From positions 1 through 28,209 of the forward strand of contig JASJAL010000059.1 in NCBI GenBank assembly GCA_030067055.1: a DNA stretch of 28,209 bases, given 5' to 3'. The notes below the pieces were generated by a model. It searched no databases, was not told where the DNA came from, and saw only the letters and a list, made by a program, of their open reading frames with translations. Positions 18,028 to 26,483 of this stretch are shown here, one piece after another. A program made the translations under genes and the position numbers. The first letter of the stretch is position 1. Every line of letters begins with the position of its first letter. Source of the stretch: Kiloniellales bacterium. Its GTDB lineage: Bacteria > Pseudomonadota > Alphaproteobacteria > Kiloniellales > JAKSBE01.

Positions 18028-18705
18028 ATGCAATTCTCCGAATTGGCAGCGCCGCCATCCGACTGCGCCCTCTGCGCACGTCTGCTGGCCTTCCGGCGCG
18101 ACAATGGCGAACGCCATCCGTCTTTCCACAATGCGCCGGTGCCGTCCTTCGGCCCCTTTGACGCGTCCCTGCTGATCGTCGGCCTGGCGCCGGGCCTGAA
18201 GGGGGCGAACCAGACCGGACGCCCCTTCACTGGCGACTATGCCGGCGACCTGCTCTACGCGACCCTCGAGAAGTACGGACTGTCCAAGGGCGTCTACGGC
18301 CGCCGCCCGGACGACGGCCTCGAGCTTCTAGGCTGCCGGGTGACCAACGCGGTCCGCTGCGTCCCGCCGGAGAACAAGCCGACCACCGAAGAGATCCGCA
18401 CCTGCCAACCCTTCCTCAAGGCGGAGATCGAGGGCCTGCCGCGTTTGCAGGCGATCCTGGCCCTGGGCGCCATCGCCCACGGCAGCGTCCTCCAGACCCT
18501 CGGTTTCAAGAAAAGCGCCTATCCCTTCGGCCACGGGGCGATTCACGAGCTCAAGGGGGGCGAAGCGGAGCCAGACCTGCTGCTCGCCGACAGCTACCAC
18601 TGCTCGCGCTACAACACCAACACCGGACGTCTGACCACGACCATGTTCGAGGCGGTTTTCGAGGCGCTCCTGCCACGGCTAAACCAGGATGGGCCAAGGG
18701 TTTGA
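18028..18705 (+). CDS. Family 5 (UDGb-type) uracil-DNA glycosylase with Fe-S cluster
   Basis: The protein has 225 residues. Motif I GLAPGLKGANQTGRPFTGD (52-70) and motif II YHCSRYNTNTGRLT (190-203) are those of UDGb-like glycosylases. Four cysteines (C13 and C16 in CALC, C111 in VRCVPP, and C126) are placed as expected for the [4Fe-4S] ligands of Fe-S uracil-DNA glycosylases. The family removes uracil, and often hypoxanthine or xanthine, from DNA in base excision repair. The frame is open for 182 codons upstream across the NYN gene, but the ATG after GGCGG just behind the NYN stop is the natural start. Confidence 0.92.
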   Translation: MQFSELAAPPSDCALCARLLAFRRDNGERHPSFHNAPVPSFGPFDASLLIVGLAPGLKGANQTGRPFTGDYAGDLLYATLEKYGLSKGVYGRRPDDGLELLGCRVTNAVRCVPPENKPTTEEIRTCQPFLKAEIEGLPRLQAILALGAIAHGSVLQTLGFKKSAYPFGHGAIHELKGGEAEPDLLLADSYHCSRYNTNTGRLTTTMFEAVFEALLPRLNQDGPRV

Positions 18706-18922
18706 CCCGAGTCTACCTCCTCGTCCGAACCCACGGACTGGCGCGAGCCCAAGACGCAGGCTGGGCCGGCCGGGTCGCCGAGCAGTGCTTACGGAGAATT
18801 GACGCGTGTACCATTTCGCGACGATTGCTATAGAGGGCAGGAACTAGGCAGATTGCCCCATTAGCGAGCAATCGGTGGCGACGGGGGGACCGGGCTGGCC
18901 GACTGTGGACAGTCTGGGTGAC

Positions 18923-18928
18923 AGGGAG
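18923..18928 (+). promoter_or_regulatory. Ribosome binding site deciding the cyclase/ATPase start
   Basis: AGGGAG lies six bases before the ATG at 18935. The frame is open further up to a GTG at 18875, but the ATG with this site begins directly with the SAM-domain sequence MPIEDWLRAIG. In the 229-bp gap after the glycosylase gene I saw only a 6-bp inverted repeat GATTGC/GCAATC (18851-18873) and no clear promoter. Confidence 0.6.
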
Positions 18929-18934
18929 TGTCCG

Positions 18935-21900
18935 ATGCCCATTGAAGATTGGTTGAGGGCGATCGGTCTGGGCGCGGTCGTGCAGAACTTCGAAGAGCGC
19001 GACATCGATCTGGATATCGTGTCCGACCTCAGCGAATCGGACCTGCGCGAGATCGGGCTGACGCTCGGCCAACGAAAGCGTTTCCTGCGCGCCGTGCAGG
19101 CGCTGAACGATGAACCCCTGCCGAGCAGTCCCTCCGCGGTCGAGACGGCACCGAAGCAGCTCGCCGCTGACCGCCGCCACCTGACCGTCATGTTCTGCGA
19201 CATGGTCGGCTCCACGGCCCTGTCGGAGCGGCTCGAGCCAGAAGACCTCTTGCAGGTGGTGCAAAGCTACCAGGACTGCTGCACCTCGATCGTCATCGGC
19301 TACGACGGCTACGTGGCGCGCTACCTCGGCGACGGTATCCTGGTCTACTTCGGCTTCCCGATGGCGCACGAGGCGGCGCCGGAGCAAGCCCTGCGGGCGG
19401 CCCTCAAGATCGTGGAGGAAATTCCGCGACTGAAGCTGCCAGGGGACATAAAGCTGCAGATCCGGATCGGCATCGCCTCCGGGGTCGTCGTTGTCGGCGA
19501 TCTCCTGCGCTCGGGCCCCAAGATTGAACAGCCCGCCATCGGCGTCGCGCCCAATCTGGCGGCACGGCTGCAAGGCTTGGCTGCCCCCGACCAGATCGTG
19601 GTCGCCGACGTCACCTATCGCCTGACGCAATCGTCCTTCGACTTCGAGGATCTTGGCGAGCGGACCCTGGCCGGCATATCGCGCCCGGTGCGCGCCTGGG
19701 GACTGACCGGCGAGGCCAGGCGGCGCGACCTTGCCGCCGCGCTGGGACAATCGCAGCAGACGACCTTCACCAACCGCCGCGAGCCGTTGAAGGCCATGCG
19801 GGGATGTTGGCAAGAGGTGCGACAGGGCCAGGGACGGGCGATCCTGCTGTCCGGCGAGCCCGGAATCGGCAAGTCCTGCCTGCTCCATCACTTCCTCTCG
19901 ACCATCGAGGAAAAAGCGGCCCTTCAGATCTACAACGGCTCGCTGCACAACCAGGACAGCCCGCTGCATCCGATCATCCAGTGGCTGAGGGCTTCAGGCA
20001 GCATCGAACGCGACAACGACGCTGCAGCGATCAGGAGCAAACTCGAGCCCCTGATGCCGGACCGAGGGCCCGAAAGGGCGGCCGAGAGAGAGGAGTGGCT
20101 GGACCTGCTGACCGCGCTGCTGAGTCCGATCGAAGTCGATAGTGGACTCGGGACTGCCGGCGCCAAGCAGATCCGCGAACGCACGCTGGCTGCCATGATT
20201 GCCGCCCTGGTCGCGCTGAGCGAAGTGCGGCCGGTGATCATGGTGGTGGAAGATCACCAGTGGCTCGACGCCACCTCGGTCGAGCTGCTCGACCGGGTGG
20301 TGCGGACCATCGACCGGCACCCCATACTGGTCCTGATAACCTCGCGGCTCGGCCTCGACGGTCTCTGGGACGACCTGGACAACGTCCGTAACATCGAACT
20401 CGAACGCCTGGCGCCTGAAGACAGCCGCGAGCTGATCGACAAGGTCGCCGGCGGCGCGGGGCTCCCCAGGTCAATGATCAGCGAGATCATCGAGCGCACC
20501 GACGGTATTCCTCTCTTCGTCGAAGAGTTCACCAAGAGCGTGATCGAGCACGACGCGGAGAAGCCCTCCGACGGCGGCGAGGCGCCTAGCGAGAGTGGCG
20601 CGGCGCGGGTTCCGGTGTCCCTGCACGATTCCCTGATGGAGCGGCTCGACCGGGTCGGGTCTGCCAAGCGGGTTGCCCGGGTCGGGGCCGTGCTCGGCCG
20701 CACCTTCACGCGCGAGCTGCTGCGCCAGACCGGTGAGTTCGAACCTGTCTGGCTCGACACCGCGCTCAATCAACTCCTGGAAGCCGGACTTCTGCTCCGC
20801 CGGGTCGATCAAAGCGGACGCGAGCGCTTCGTCTTCAAGCATGCGCTGGTCCAGGACACCGCCTACAGCTCGATCCTGCGGGAGTACCGGCGACACTTGC
20901 ACGCCCGCGCCGCCGACGCCCTCGAAGCGATTGCGCCCGGAATCGCCGAGGAGCGCCCGGATCTGCTGGCCCAGCACGTCACCGAGGCCGGTAAGCCGGA
21001 ACGCGCCGTCGAGCTCTGGCTGCAGGCCGGCCGGCGGGGCGTCGCCCAGTCCGCCATCGTCGAGGCTGCCAATCATCTGCAGCGGGGATTGGAGGCTCTG
21101 AGGCAGCTGCCGGCGAGCGACCAGATGCGCCGGCTTCAGCTTCAAATCCTGAACCTGCTGGGCCCGGCCAGCATCGCGCTGCACGGTCCCGGGTCGCCCG
21201 AGGCGCAGAAGGTCTATGCCGAAGGCTACGCCATCTGCCACGAGCTCCCGGAAACCCAGGACCACTTTCCGATCTACTGGGGTTGGTGGCGCCTGTCCCG
21301 CGACTTCAATCAGATGAACCATCGCGCCGACGAGCTGCTCAAGCGCGCAATGGTGCACAGCGACGAAGAGCTGCTGCTGCAGGCCCACCACTGCCAATGG
21401 GCAAGCCACTTCAACCGCGGCGACTTCTCCGGTTGTCAGGAGCACATCGGGTGGGGGCTCAAGCTCTACGAACAGGGCGACTACCGCAGCCACGCGACCC
21501 TCTACGGCAATCACGACGCCAAGGTCTGCGGCCATGGCGAGCAGGCGCTGGTGGCTTGGCTGCTGGGCCGGCCGGAGGCCGCGCTGGAGTCCGAGCAGAG
21601 GGCGGTGGCCTGGGCCCAGACCTTGGATCACGTCGGCAGCTCGATGCACCTGAAAGACATCGCCCTGACCCACCGTCTCTATCGGCGCGACGCACGGGAG
21701 GTCCTCCGCCATGCCGACGGCATGATCGTCTTTGCCGAGGAGCAGGGCTTCACGGACCACCGGGCCAAAGCCTTGGTCTACCGCGGCTGGGCCAAGGCGA
21801 CCCTCGGCGAGCCCGCGGCCGGCTTGGCGGAGCTGGAGCGTGGACTGGAGCAACAGAAGGCGATCGGCACCAGCGAAGACTTTCCCATCTACTACGATAT

Positions 21901-22309
21901 GTACGCCGAGGTCCTGGCCCTGAACGGCCGCTATGACCACGCCCTCGAAGAAATTCTGGAAAGGGAACGGGAGTTCGAGCGCGCCGGGCTGAGGATCTGG
22001 GCGCCGGAGATGCGGCGGCGACGCGGACAACTGCTCGAGGAAAGCAGCCCGCAGGATCTGGCCCCGGCTATCGCCGCCTACCGAGAGGCACTCGAGCTCG
22101 CGCAGCACCAGGGTGCCCGCATGCTCGTGCTCCGCGCCTCGGTCAGCCTGGCCAAGACCTTGACCGCCGAGGGGGAGGCGGCCGAAGTGCGCTCGATTCT
22201 GGAGCCCTGGATCGAGCAACCCGAACTGGTGGATACGCCGGAGTACGCCGCTGCCAGGTCCCAGATGGACAAGACCGGCCGCAAGACGGACCGGCGGAAC
22301 GGGGCGTGA
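18935..22309 (+). CDS. SAM domain - class III nucleotide cyclase - P-loop ATPase - TPR-like signalling protein
   Basis: The protein has 1,124 residues. Residues 1-60 form a SAM domain (WLRAIGLGAVVQNF, LTLGQRKRFLRAV). A class III adenylate/guanylate cyclase domain spans about 80-260 with metal ligands D89 in MFCDMVGST and D133 in YLGDGILVYFG, and the transition-state pair N207 and R211 in APNLAARLQ, so it should be active. An AAA/STAND-like ATPase follows, with Walker A GEPGIGKS (307-314) and Walker B VIMVVEDHQWLD (434-445). From about 690 to the end it is helical and TPR-like. Proteins of this layout are common in alphaproteobacteria and are thought to couple a sensed signal to cyclic nucleotide synthesis. 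The targets are rarely known. It ends 3 bp before the YcaO GTG, so it is almost certainly co-transcribed with the YcaO/TfuA genes. No membrane segments. Confidence 0.9.
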   Translation: MPIEDWLRAIGLGAVVQNFEERDIDLDIVSDLSESDLREIGLTLGQRKRFLRAVQALNDEPLPSSPSAVETAPKQLAADRRHLTVMFCDMVGSTALSERLEPEDLLQVVQSYQDCCTSIVIGYDGYVARYLGDGILVYFGFPMAHEAAPEQALRAALKIVEEIPRLKLPGDIKLQIRIGIASGVVVVGDLLRSGPKIEQPAIGVAPNLAARLQGLAAPDQIVVADVTYRLTQSSFDFEDLGERTLAGISRPVRAWGLTGEARRRDLAAALGQSQQTTFTNRREPLKAMRGCWQEVRQGQGRAILLSGEPGIGKSCLLHHFLSTIEEKAALQIYNGSLHNQDSPLHPIIQWLRASGSIERDNDAAAIRSKLEPLMPDRGPERAAEREEWLDLLTALLSPIEVDSGLGTAGAKQIRERTLAAMIAALVALSEVRPVIMVVEDHQWLDATSVELLDRVVRTIDRHPILVLITSRLGLDGLWDDLDNVRNIELERLAPEDSRELIDKVAGGAGLPRSMISEIIERTDGIPLFVEEFTKSVIEHDAEKPSDGGEAPSESGAARVPVSLHDSLMERLDRVGSAKRVARVGAVLGRTFTRELLRQTGEFEPVWLDTALNQLLEAGLLLRRVDQSGRERFVFKHALVQDTAYSSILREYRRHLHARAADALEAIAPGIAEERPDLLAQHVTEAGKPERAVELWLQAGRRGVAQSAIVEAANHLQRGLEALRQLPASDQMRRLQLQILNLLGPASIALHGPGSPEAQKVYAEGYAICHELPETQDHFPIYWGWWRLSRDFNQMNHRADELLKRAMVHSDEELLLQAHHCQWASHFNRGDFSGCQEHIGWGLKLYEQGDYRSHATLYGNHDAKVCGHGEQALVAWLLGRPEAALESEQRAVAWAQTLDHVGSSMHLKDIALTHRLYRRDAREVLRHADGMIVFAEEQGFTDHRAKALVYRGWAKATLGEPAAGLAELERGLEQQKAIGTSEDFPIYYDMYAEVLALNGRYDHALEEILEREREFERAGLRIWAPEMRRRRGQLLEESSPQDLAPAIAAYREALELAQHQGARMLVLRASVSLAKTLTAEGEAAEVRSILEPWIEQPELVDTPEYAAARSQMDKTGRKTDRRNGA

Positions 22310-22312
22310 CCG

Positions 22313-23581
22313 GTGTCGGCTGAGCTCAAGGCAGCGACGCGCGCCACAACCCCCGAGGGCGCCGAAGCCGCGGACGCGCCGAAGCGCTATCGCGGCGGCA
22401 CCCACCGCGCCCTGTCGCCGAGGGAAACCCTCGAGAAATTCCTGCCGCTGCGCCTGGAGATGGGCATCACCCGGCTGGCCAACGTCACCGGACTCGACGT
22501 CCTCGGGATCCCCGTCTACATGGCCTGCCGGCCGCTCTCCCGCTCGATCGCCGTGTCACAGGGAAAAGGGACGACATGCGAGGAAGCCAAGGTCTCGGCC
22601 TTCATGGAGGCGGCGGAATCCTTCCATGCAGAGCGCATTGCCCTGCCCTTGCGACTGGCAAGCCAGGTCGAGTTGGCGCGCGACTACGCGCTTGTCGACG
22701 TCGAGGGCCTGCCGCGATCACGGCTCGGCCGCTTCGATCCGCTGCAGCCGATCCTCTGGGTCGAAGGGCAAGACCTGGTGAGCGGTCAGTCCCTCTGGCT
22801 GCCCTTCGAGATGGTCTCGACCAACTACACCCTGCCCCAGCCGCCGGGCAGCTACGCCTTCGCGGCCAACACCAACGGGCTGGCTTCGGGCAACCTGCTC
22901 GAGGAAGCGATGCTGCACGGGCTCTGCGAGCTGATCGAGCGCGATGCCATGGCCCTCTGGCGCTTGGAAGGGCCCGCGGCACGGGCCCGGACCCGGGTCC
23001 GGCTCGACAGCATCGACGCCGAGGCCGCCCGCGACCTGCTGGCCCGCTTCGAGAGCTCCGGCGTTGAAATCGGTCTCTGGGACGTCACTTCCGATATCGG
23101 CGTCGCGGCTTTCTGCTGCGTCGCGGTCGACCGTGACGGCGGCAACACCGAACCGGAGCTGGGCGCCGGCTGCCACCCGTCGCGCGAGATCGCCCTGCTG
23201 CGCGCGCTCAGCGAGGCGGCGCAGTCCCGAACCACCCGGATCGCCGGCTCGCGGGACGACTTCGCCCCGGATTCCTACGAGCAGACCGCCCGTACGGCCC
23301 GCCAGGCCGCGGCACGCGACTGGTTGTCGACGGCGCCGCGGCAGGACTACGGCGCCGCTCCGGACTTCGCCGGCGACTCGATCGAAGCGGACCTTCAGGC
23401 GCTGCTGGAGCGGCTGCAACGCGCCGGTCTCCGGCAGGTGCTGGGCCTCGACCTGAGCAAACACGAGATCGGGATCCCGGTCGCCCGGGTGATCGTGCCC
23501 GGGCTGGAAGGCGCCTTTCCCGGCCCGGGAAGCGACTACCTGCCCGGCCGGCGTGCGCAGGAAAAGGGGCTGGCGCCATGA
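22313..23581 (+). CDS. YcaO-domain protein, probable peptide/protein backbone-modifying ATPase
   Basis: The protein has 422 residues from a GTG three bases after the cyclase stop. All three YcaO ATP-binding blocks are visible: SQGKGTTCEEAKVSAFMEAAE (82-102, in short: SQGKG, E90, E99, E102), NTNGLASGNLLEEAMLHGL (186-204) with CELIERDA, and GAGCHPSREIALLRALSEA (284-302) with AQSR. YcaO enzymes phosphorylate a backbone amide, leading to azolines, amidines or, together with TfuA, thioamides. The C-terminus lacks the PxPxP end of azoline-forming YcaO proteins, and a TfuA gene overlaps by four bases, so a TfuA-dependent thioamide-type reaction is the best guess. The substrate is unknown. Confidence 0.92.
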   Translation: MSAELKAATRATTPEGAEAADAPKRYRGGTHRALSPRETLEKFLPLRLEMGITRLANVTGLDVLGIPVYMACRPLSRSIAVSQGKGTTCEEAKVSAFMEAAESFHAERIALPLRLASQVELARDYALVDVEGLPRSRLGRFDPLQPILWVEGQDLVSGQSLWLPFEMVSTNYTLPQPPGSYAFAANTNGLASGNLLEEAMLHGLCELIERDAMALWRLEGPAARARTRVRLDSIDAEAARDLLARFESSGVEIGLWDVTSDIGVAAFCCVAVDRDGGNTEPELGAGCHPSREIALLRALSEAAQSRTTRIAGSRDDFAPDSYEQTARTARQAAARDWLSTAPRQDYGAAPDFAGDSIEADLQALLERLQRAGLRQVLGLDLSKHEIGIPVARVIVPGLEGAFPGPGSDYLPGRRAQEKGLAP

Positions 23582-24966
23582 CCGCGGCGGTCTTCCTGGG
23601 TCCGACCCTGCCGGTCGAAGCGGCGCGGGAGGTCTTGCCCGCCGACTATCTGCCGCCGGTCCGCCAAGGCGACATCTACCGCCTGCTCCGCAGCCGCCGG
23701 CCCTCGGCAATCGCGGTCATCGACGGCTATTTCCACGAGGTGCCCTCGGTCTGGCACAAGGAGATCCTCTGGGCTCTGGACCAGGGCATCCCGGTCCACG
23801 GCGCCGCTAGCATGGGCGCCCTGCGCGCCGCCGAACTCGACATCTACGGGATGCGCGGCCACGGCAGGATCTACCAGGCCTTCCGCGACGGCGCCTTCCC
23901 ACCCGACCTGGAGGAGGTCTTCGAGGACGACGACGAGGTGGCGGTGATTCACGGCCCGGCCGAGATGGGTTATCCCGTCCTCTCCGAGGCGATGGTCGAC
24001 ATCCGGGCAACCCTGGCCGCCGCCGTCGAAGCCGGGGTGATCGGCGCGGCCGGCCGCCGCGCCCTGGCGGCCGCCTTCAAGGCCCTGAACTACCGGGAGC
24101 GGCGCTGGGACGTGCTGGCCCAACTGAGCGCGACGGCAGCAATCGATCCGACCGAGGTCGAAGGCCTCCAAGCTTGGCTGCCGGACGGCCGCCGCGCGCA
24201 GAAGCGCGACGACGCCCTGGCGTTGCTGGATCACCTGGGCAGTTCCTCGGCCTCGAGCCAAGCGCCTCCGGCGCAGCCCTTCAGCTTCGAGCGCACGACG
24301 CTCTGGGCTCAGTTCATCGAGGCCGCCGAGCGCCGGGCAGCGGCGGAGCCGGAAGCACTGGACCGGCTGGTCCTGGACGAGTTGCGGCTCGACATCGACG
24401 CCTTCGCGGAGATCCGCCGACACGCGGCGATGCGCGCGGCCGCCCTGCAGGGCAGACCGCCGAGCGATCCGAGCACAGCCGAAAAGCGCCAGGCGCTCGA
24501 CCGCCTGCGCCAGCGGCAGGGGCTCTGGACGCGCGGCGATCTCGAGGCCTGGACCGAGTCGGTCGGTCTGGACGGCCATGGGTTCGAGCGGCTGATCGAG
24601 GCCGAGGCCGCCCTAGAGGCCAGCGCCGAGGAAGACATCGTCGGGGTCGAAACCGCGATGCTCGACCTGCTGCGGCTCGACGGACGCTTCCCAGCCCTGG
24701 CGAAACGGGCAAGGGACAAGGCCGACCGCCTTACCGGTGCCGGCGTATCCGAAAGCACGCCTTGGAACGAAACGGTCCTGGTCGACTGGTTCTTCGAGGA
24801 GCAGCTGGGCCGTCCGGCGCCGGCGGATCCGGCAGCCCTGGCAAGCCATCTGGGGTACGAGAGCCTCGCGGCCTTTGCCGTGGCCCTGGGACGCGAACAC
24901 CGCTACCTGGAGCTCTGCCGGCAGGACCCCGAAGCCGGGGATCCGGGATCGGGAAATACGCCATGA
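23578..24966 (+). CDS. TfuA-like protein with long C-terminal extension
   Basis: The protein has 462 residues. The N-terminal 200 residues match the TfuA core: VFLGPTLPVEAA, GDIYRLL, AVIDGYFHEVPSVWHKEIL (47-65), GAASMGALRAAEL (75-87), YGMRGHGRIY. TfuA, named from the trifolitoxin locus, partners YcaO in thioamidation and is thought to bring sulfur or help the YcaO step. The last 230-250 residues are helical, Ala/Arg/Glu-rich and not part of the minimal TfuA core that I recognise. They may bind substrate or partner proteins. It overlaps YcaO (ATGA at 23578-23581) and the metallopeptidase gene (ATGA at 24963-24966), so the three are translationally coupled. AGGAAAAGGGG precedes its ATG. Confidence 0.9.
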   Translation: MTAAVFLGPTLPVEAAREVLPADYLPPVRQGDIYRLLRSRRPSAIAVIDGYFHEVPSVWHKEILWALDQGIPVHGAASMGALRAAELDIYGMRGHGRIYQAFRDGAFPPDLEEVFEDDDEVAVIHGPAEMGYPVLSEAMVDIRATLAAAVEAGVIGAAGRRALAAAFKALNYRERRWDVLAQLSATAAIDPTEVEGLQAWLPDGRRAQKRDDALALLDHLGSSSASSQAPPAQPFSFERTTLWAQFIEAAERRAAAEPEALDRLVLDELRLDIDAFAEIRRHAAMRAAALQGRPPSDPSTAEKRQALDRLRQRQGLWTRGDLEAWTESVGLDGHGFERLIEAEAALEASAEEDIVGVETAMLDLLRLDGRFPALAKRARDKADRLTGAGVSESTPWNETVLVDWFFEEQLGRPAPADPAALASHLGYESLAAFAVALGREHRYLELCRQDPEAGDPGSGNTP

Positions 24967-26363
24967 TCGACCGCCGCGGCGGGACCCGATTCCGCCTCTT
25001 CCCGCAGTCCCCGGACCTGCCCGGCTTCGCCGAGCCCGAGGTGGTCGAGGTCTCACCGCCGCCGGGCGCGATTGCAGCGGGCCCCACGGACCGTGTTATG
25101 TACGTGGTCGATGCCTTCGACAAGCGACATCACTACGAGGACGACTACGCCCCGCCCTATCGCGGGCCGACTCTGCCCCCCGCCCTGCCCGGCCCCGAAG
25201 GTCATTTCGACCACATCCCAACCAGCGATCGTGCCTTTCTCTCGGCGCATATGTACGGCTCGGTGCGCTTCGTGCTCGACATCTGGGAGGGCTATCTCGG
25301 CCGCCCGATCTGGTGGTACGACCCGCGGGCCGGGTTCCAGGTCGAGCTGATACCGGAAGTCGATTGGGACAACGCCCATGCCGGGGTCGGCTTCATCGAG
25401 ACCGGCGGCCGGGTCAACGAGGCCGGCGACTACCAGCCCTTCGCCCTGAACTTCGACGTCCTGGCCCACGAGGTCGGCCACACGATCCTGTTCTCCGAGC
25501 TGGGCTTGCCCGACCTGGAGACCCTCACGGGCGATTTTCTCGCCTACCACGAGTCGGTCTCGGACGTGATCGCACTGATCTCCGCCTTGCACTTCGAGGG
25601 CGTGCTCGACGACCTAATCCGCCAGACCGGGGGTAACCTCTACGCCCTGAACTGGCTGAACCGGATCGGCGAGCTCTCCGCGACAGAGCAGATCCGCGTC
25701 GCCAGCAACGACGCCCACCTGGAAGACCTCGACGGCCTGACCCTCGGCGCGGACGGCGAGTGGCACGATCCGAGTGGCGAGGGCCGCAAGGCTCACGATC
25801 TCTCCCAACCCCTGACCGGGGCGATCTTCGACGCGCTGATCGAAGTCTATCAGGACGGCCTAGTCCGGCGCGGGGTGATCGATTCCGACTTGGACGTGCG
25901 CAACTGGACCCGCGGAGACGTCGAGGCGAGCCTCGCGGAGCTGCAGACCCGGTCCGGCGAGGCGCTGTTGCGACACGAAACCGCCTTCGTCGATGCCCTC
26001 AGGGAAGCCCGCGATACCGTCGGCCGGATGGTCGCGCTGACCTGGCTGGGCCTGTCACCGCACGACCTGAGCCTGGACGAGATCGCCGCGGCCTTTCTGG
26101 ATTCCGCGGAGATGGTCGGGCAGACCCACAACCTGCAGGCCTTCGCCGACGACTTGGCGGTGCGCGGCTTCGATATTCCAAGGGGCGTGGCGCAGCAGCA
26201 GCGTCGACGGCCACTGCCACCGCCGCCGCGCTCGGCACCCTACGCGACGCGGGCGGCCTGGGCACAGGCCAACGCGCGGGCGAAGCCGCGGCTCGAGATC
26301 GGCGCCGACCGGCGCCAGTTCGACGGACTCTACAGAATGATCAACCACGACTTCAGGATCTGA
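24963..26363 (+). CDS. Gluzincin-type (M4/M36-like) zinc metallopeptidase in the YcaO/TfuA operon
   Basis: The protein has 466 residues. A zinc motif H169-E-V-G-H173 (in DVLAHEVGHTILF) is followed 24 residues on by YHESVSDVIAL, whose E197 and D201 match the third zinc ligand and helper Asp of thermolysin-like gluzincins (E-x-x-x-D). WDNAHAGVGF (135-144) sits where M4 enzymes carry their Asn-Ala substrate-binding strand. There is no signal peptide, propeptide or membrane segment, unlike secreted M4 enzymes, so it should act in the cytoplasm. Coupled by ATGA to tfuA, it is a plausible leader-removing or processing protease for the YcaO product. This role is inference. The C-terminal 60 residues are Pro/Arg/Ala-rich. 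The frame is open upstream across tfuA, but the coupled ATG is the sensible start. Confidence 0.82.
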   Translation: MIDRRGGTRFRLFPQSPDLPGFAEPEVVEVSPPPGAIAAGPTDRVMYVVDAFDKRHHYEDDYAPPYRGPTLPPALPGPEGHFDHIPTSDRAFLSAHMYGSVRFVLDIWEGYLGRPIWWYDPRAGFQVELIPEVDWDNAHAGVGFIETGGRVNEAGDYQPFALNFDVLAHEVGHTILFSELGLPDLETLTGDFLAYHESVSDVIALISALHFEGVLDDLIRQTGGNLYALNWLNRIGELSATEQIRVASNDAHLEDLDGLTLGADGEWHDPSGEGRKAHDLSQPLTGAIFDALIEVYQDGLVRRGVIDSDLDVRNWTRGDVEASLAELQTRSGEALLRHETAFVDALREARDTVGRMVALTWLGLSPHDLSLDEIAAAFLDSAEMVGQTHNLQAFADDLAVRGFDIPRGVAQQQRRRPLPPPPRSAPYATRAAWAQANARAKPRLEIGADRRQFDGLYRMINHDFRI

Positions 26364-26401
26364 TGTTCGAAACGGTTCAAATCAGTGGCGACATCGGCTA
26401 G
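26363..26401 (+). CDS. Possible 12-codon mini-ORF coupled to the metallopeptidase stop
   Basis: The metallopeptidase TGA overlaps an ATG (TGATG), which opens a 12-codon reading MFETVQISGDIG ending in TAG. Such overlaps allow reinitiation by the same ribosome. It has no recognisable core-peptide features (no Cys, few Ser/Thr), and an ORF this short is expected by chance, so I list it only as a possibility. Confidence 0.2.
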   Translation: MFETVQISGDIG

Positions 26402-26407
26402 CTTGCG

Positions 26408-26425
26408 GAACGTTCGATGACGTCA
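26408..26425. promoter_or_regulatory. Two adjacent 8-bp palindromes before the hexapeptide-tail gene
   Basis: GAACGTTC (26408-26415) and TGACGTCA (26418-26425) are both perfect palindromes, two bases apart, in the 120-bp gap ahead of the gene at 26484. Paired palindromes could be a regulator-binding site. A further inverted repeat, CAGGGC (26424-26429) with GCCCTG (26451-26456), could form a hairpin. TACAAT at 26466-26471 resembles a -10 box but is too close to the ribosome binding site and lacks a -35. Confidence 0.35.
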
Positions 26426-26483
26426 GGGCTGCCTCCTTGGGACAAGATTCGCCCTGTGGAGGCCTTACAATAGGGGGTTTAAG

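Noticed and set aside
20471..22405. A 644-codon minus-strand open frame
   Set aside because: It lies opposite the ATPase/TPR part of the cyclase gene, whose Walker and cyclase motifs are clear. The minus-strand reading shows no recognisable family.
24174..24962. Upstream extension of the metallopeptidase frame across tfuA
   Set aside because: The stretch is Arg/Pro/Gly-rich with no domain and overlaps the real TfuA reading. The ATGA-coupled ATG at 24963 is the sensible start.
26466..26471. TACAAT as a -10 box for the hexapeptide-tail gene
   Set aside because: A start seven bases on would remove the AGGGGG ribosome binding site, and no -35 is found at 16-18 bp.
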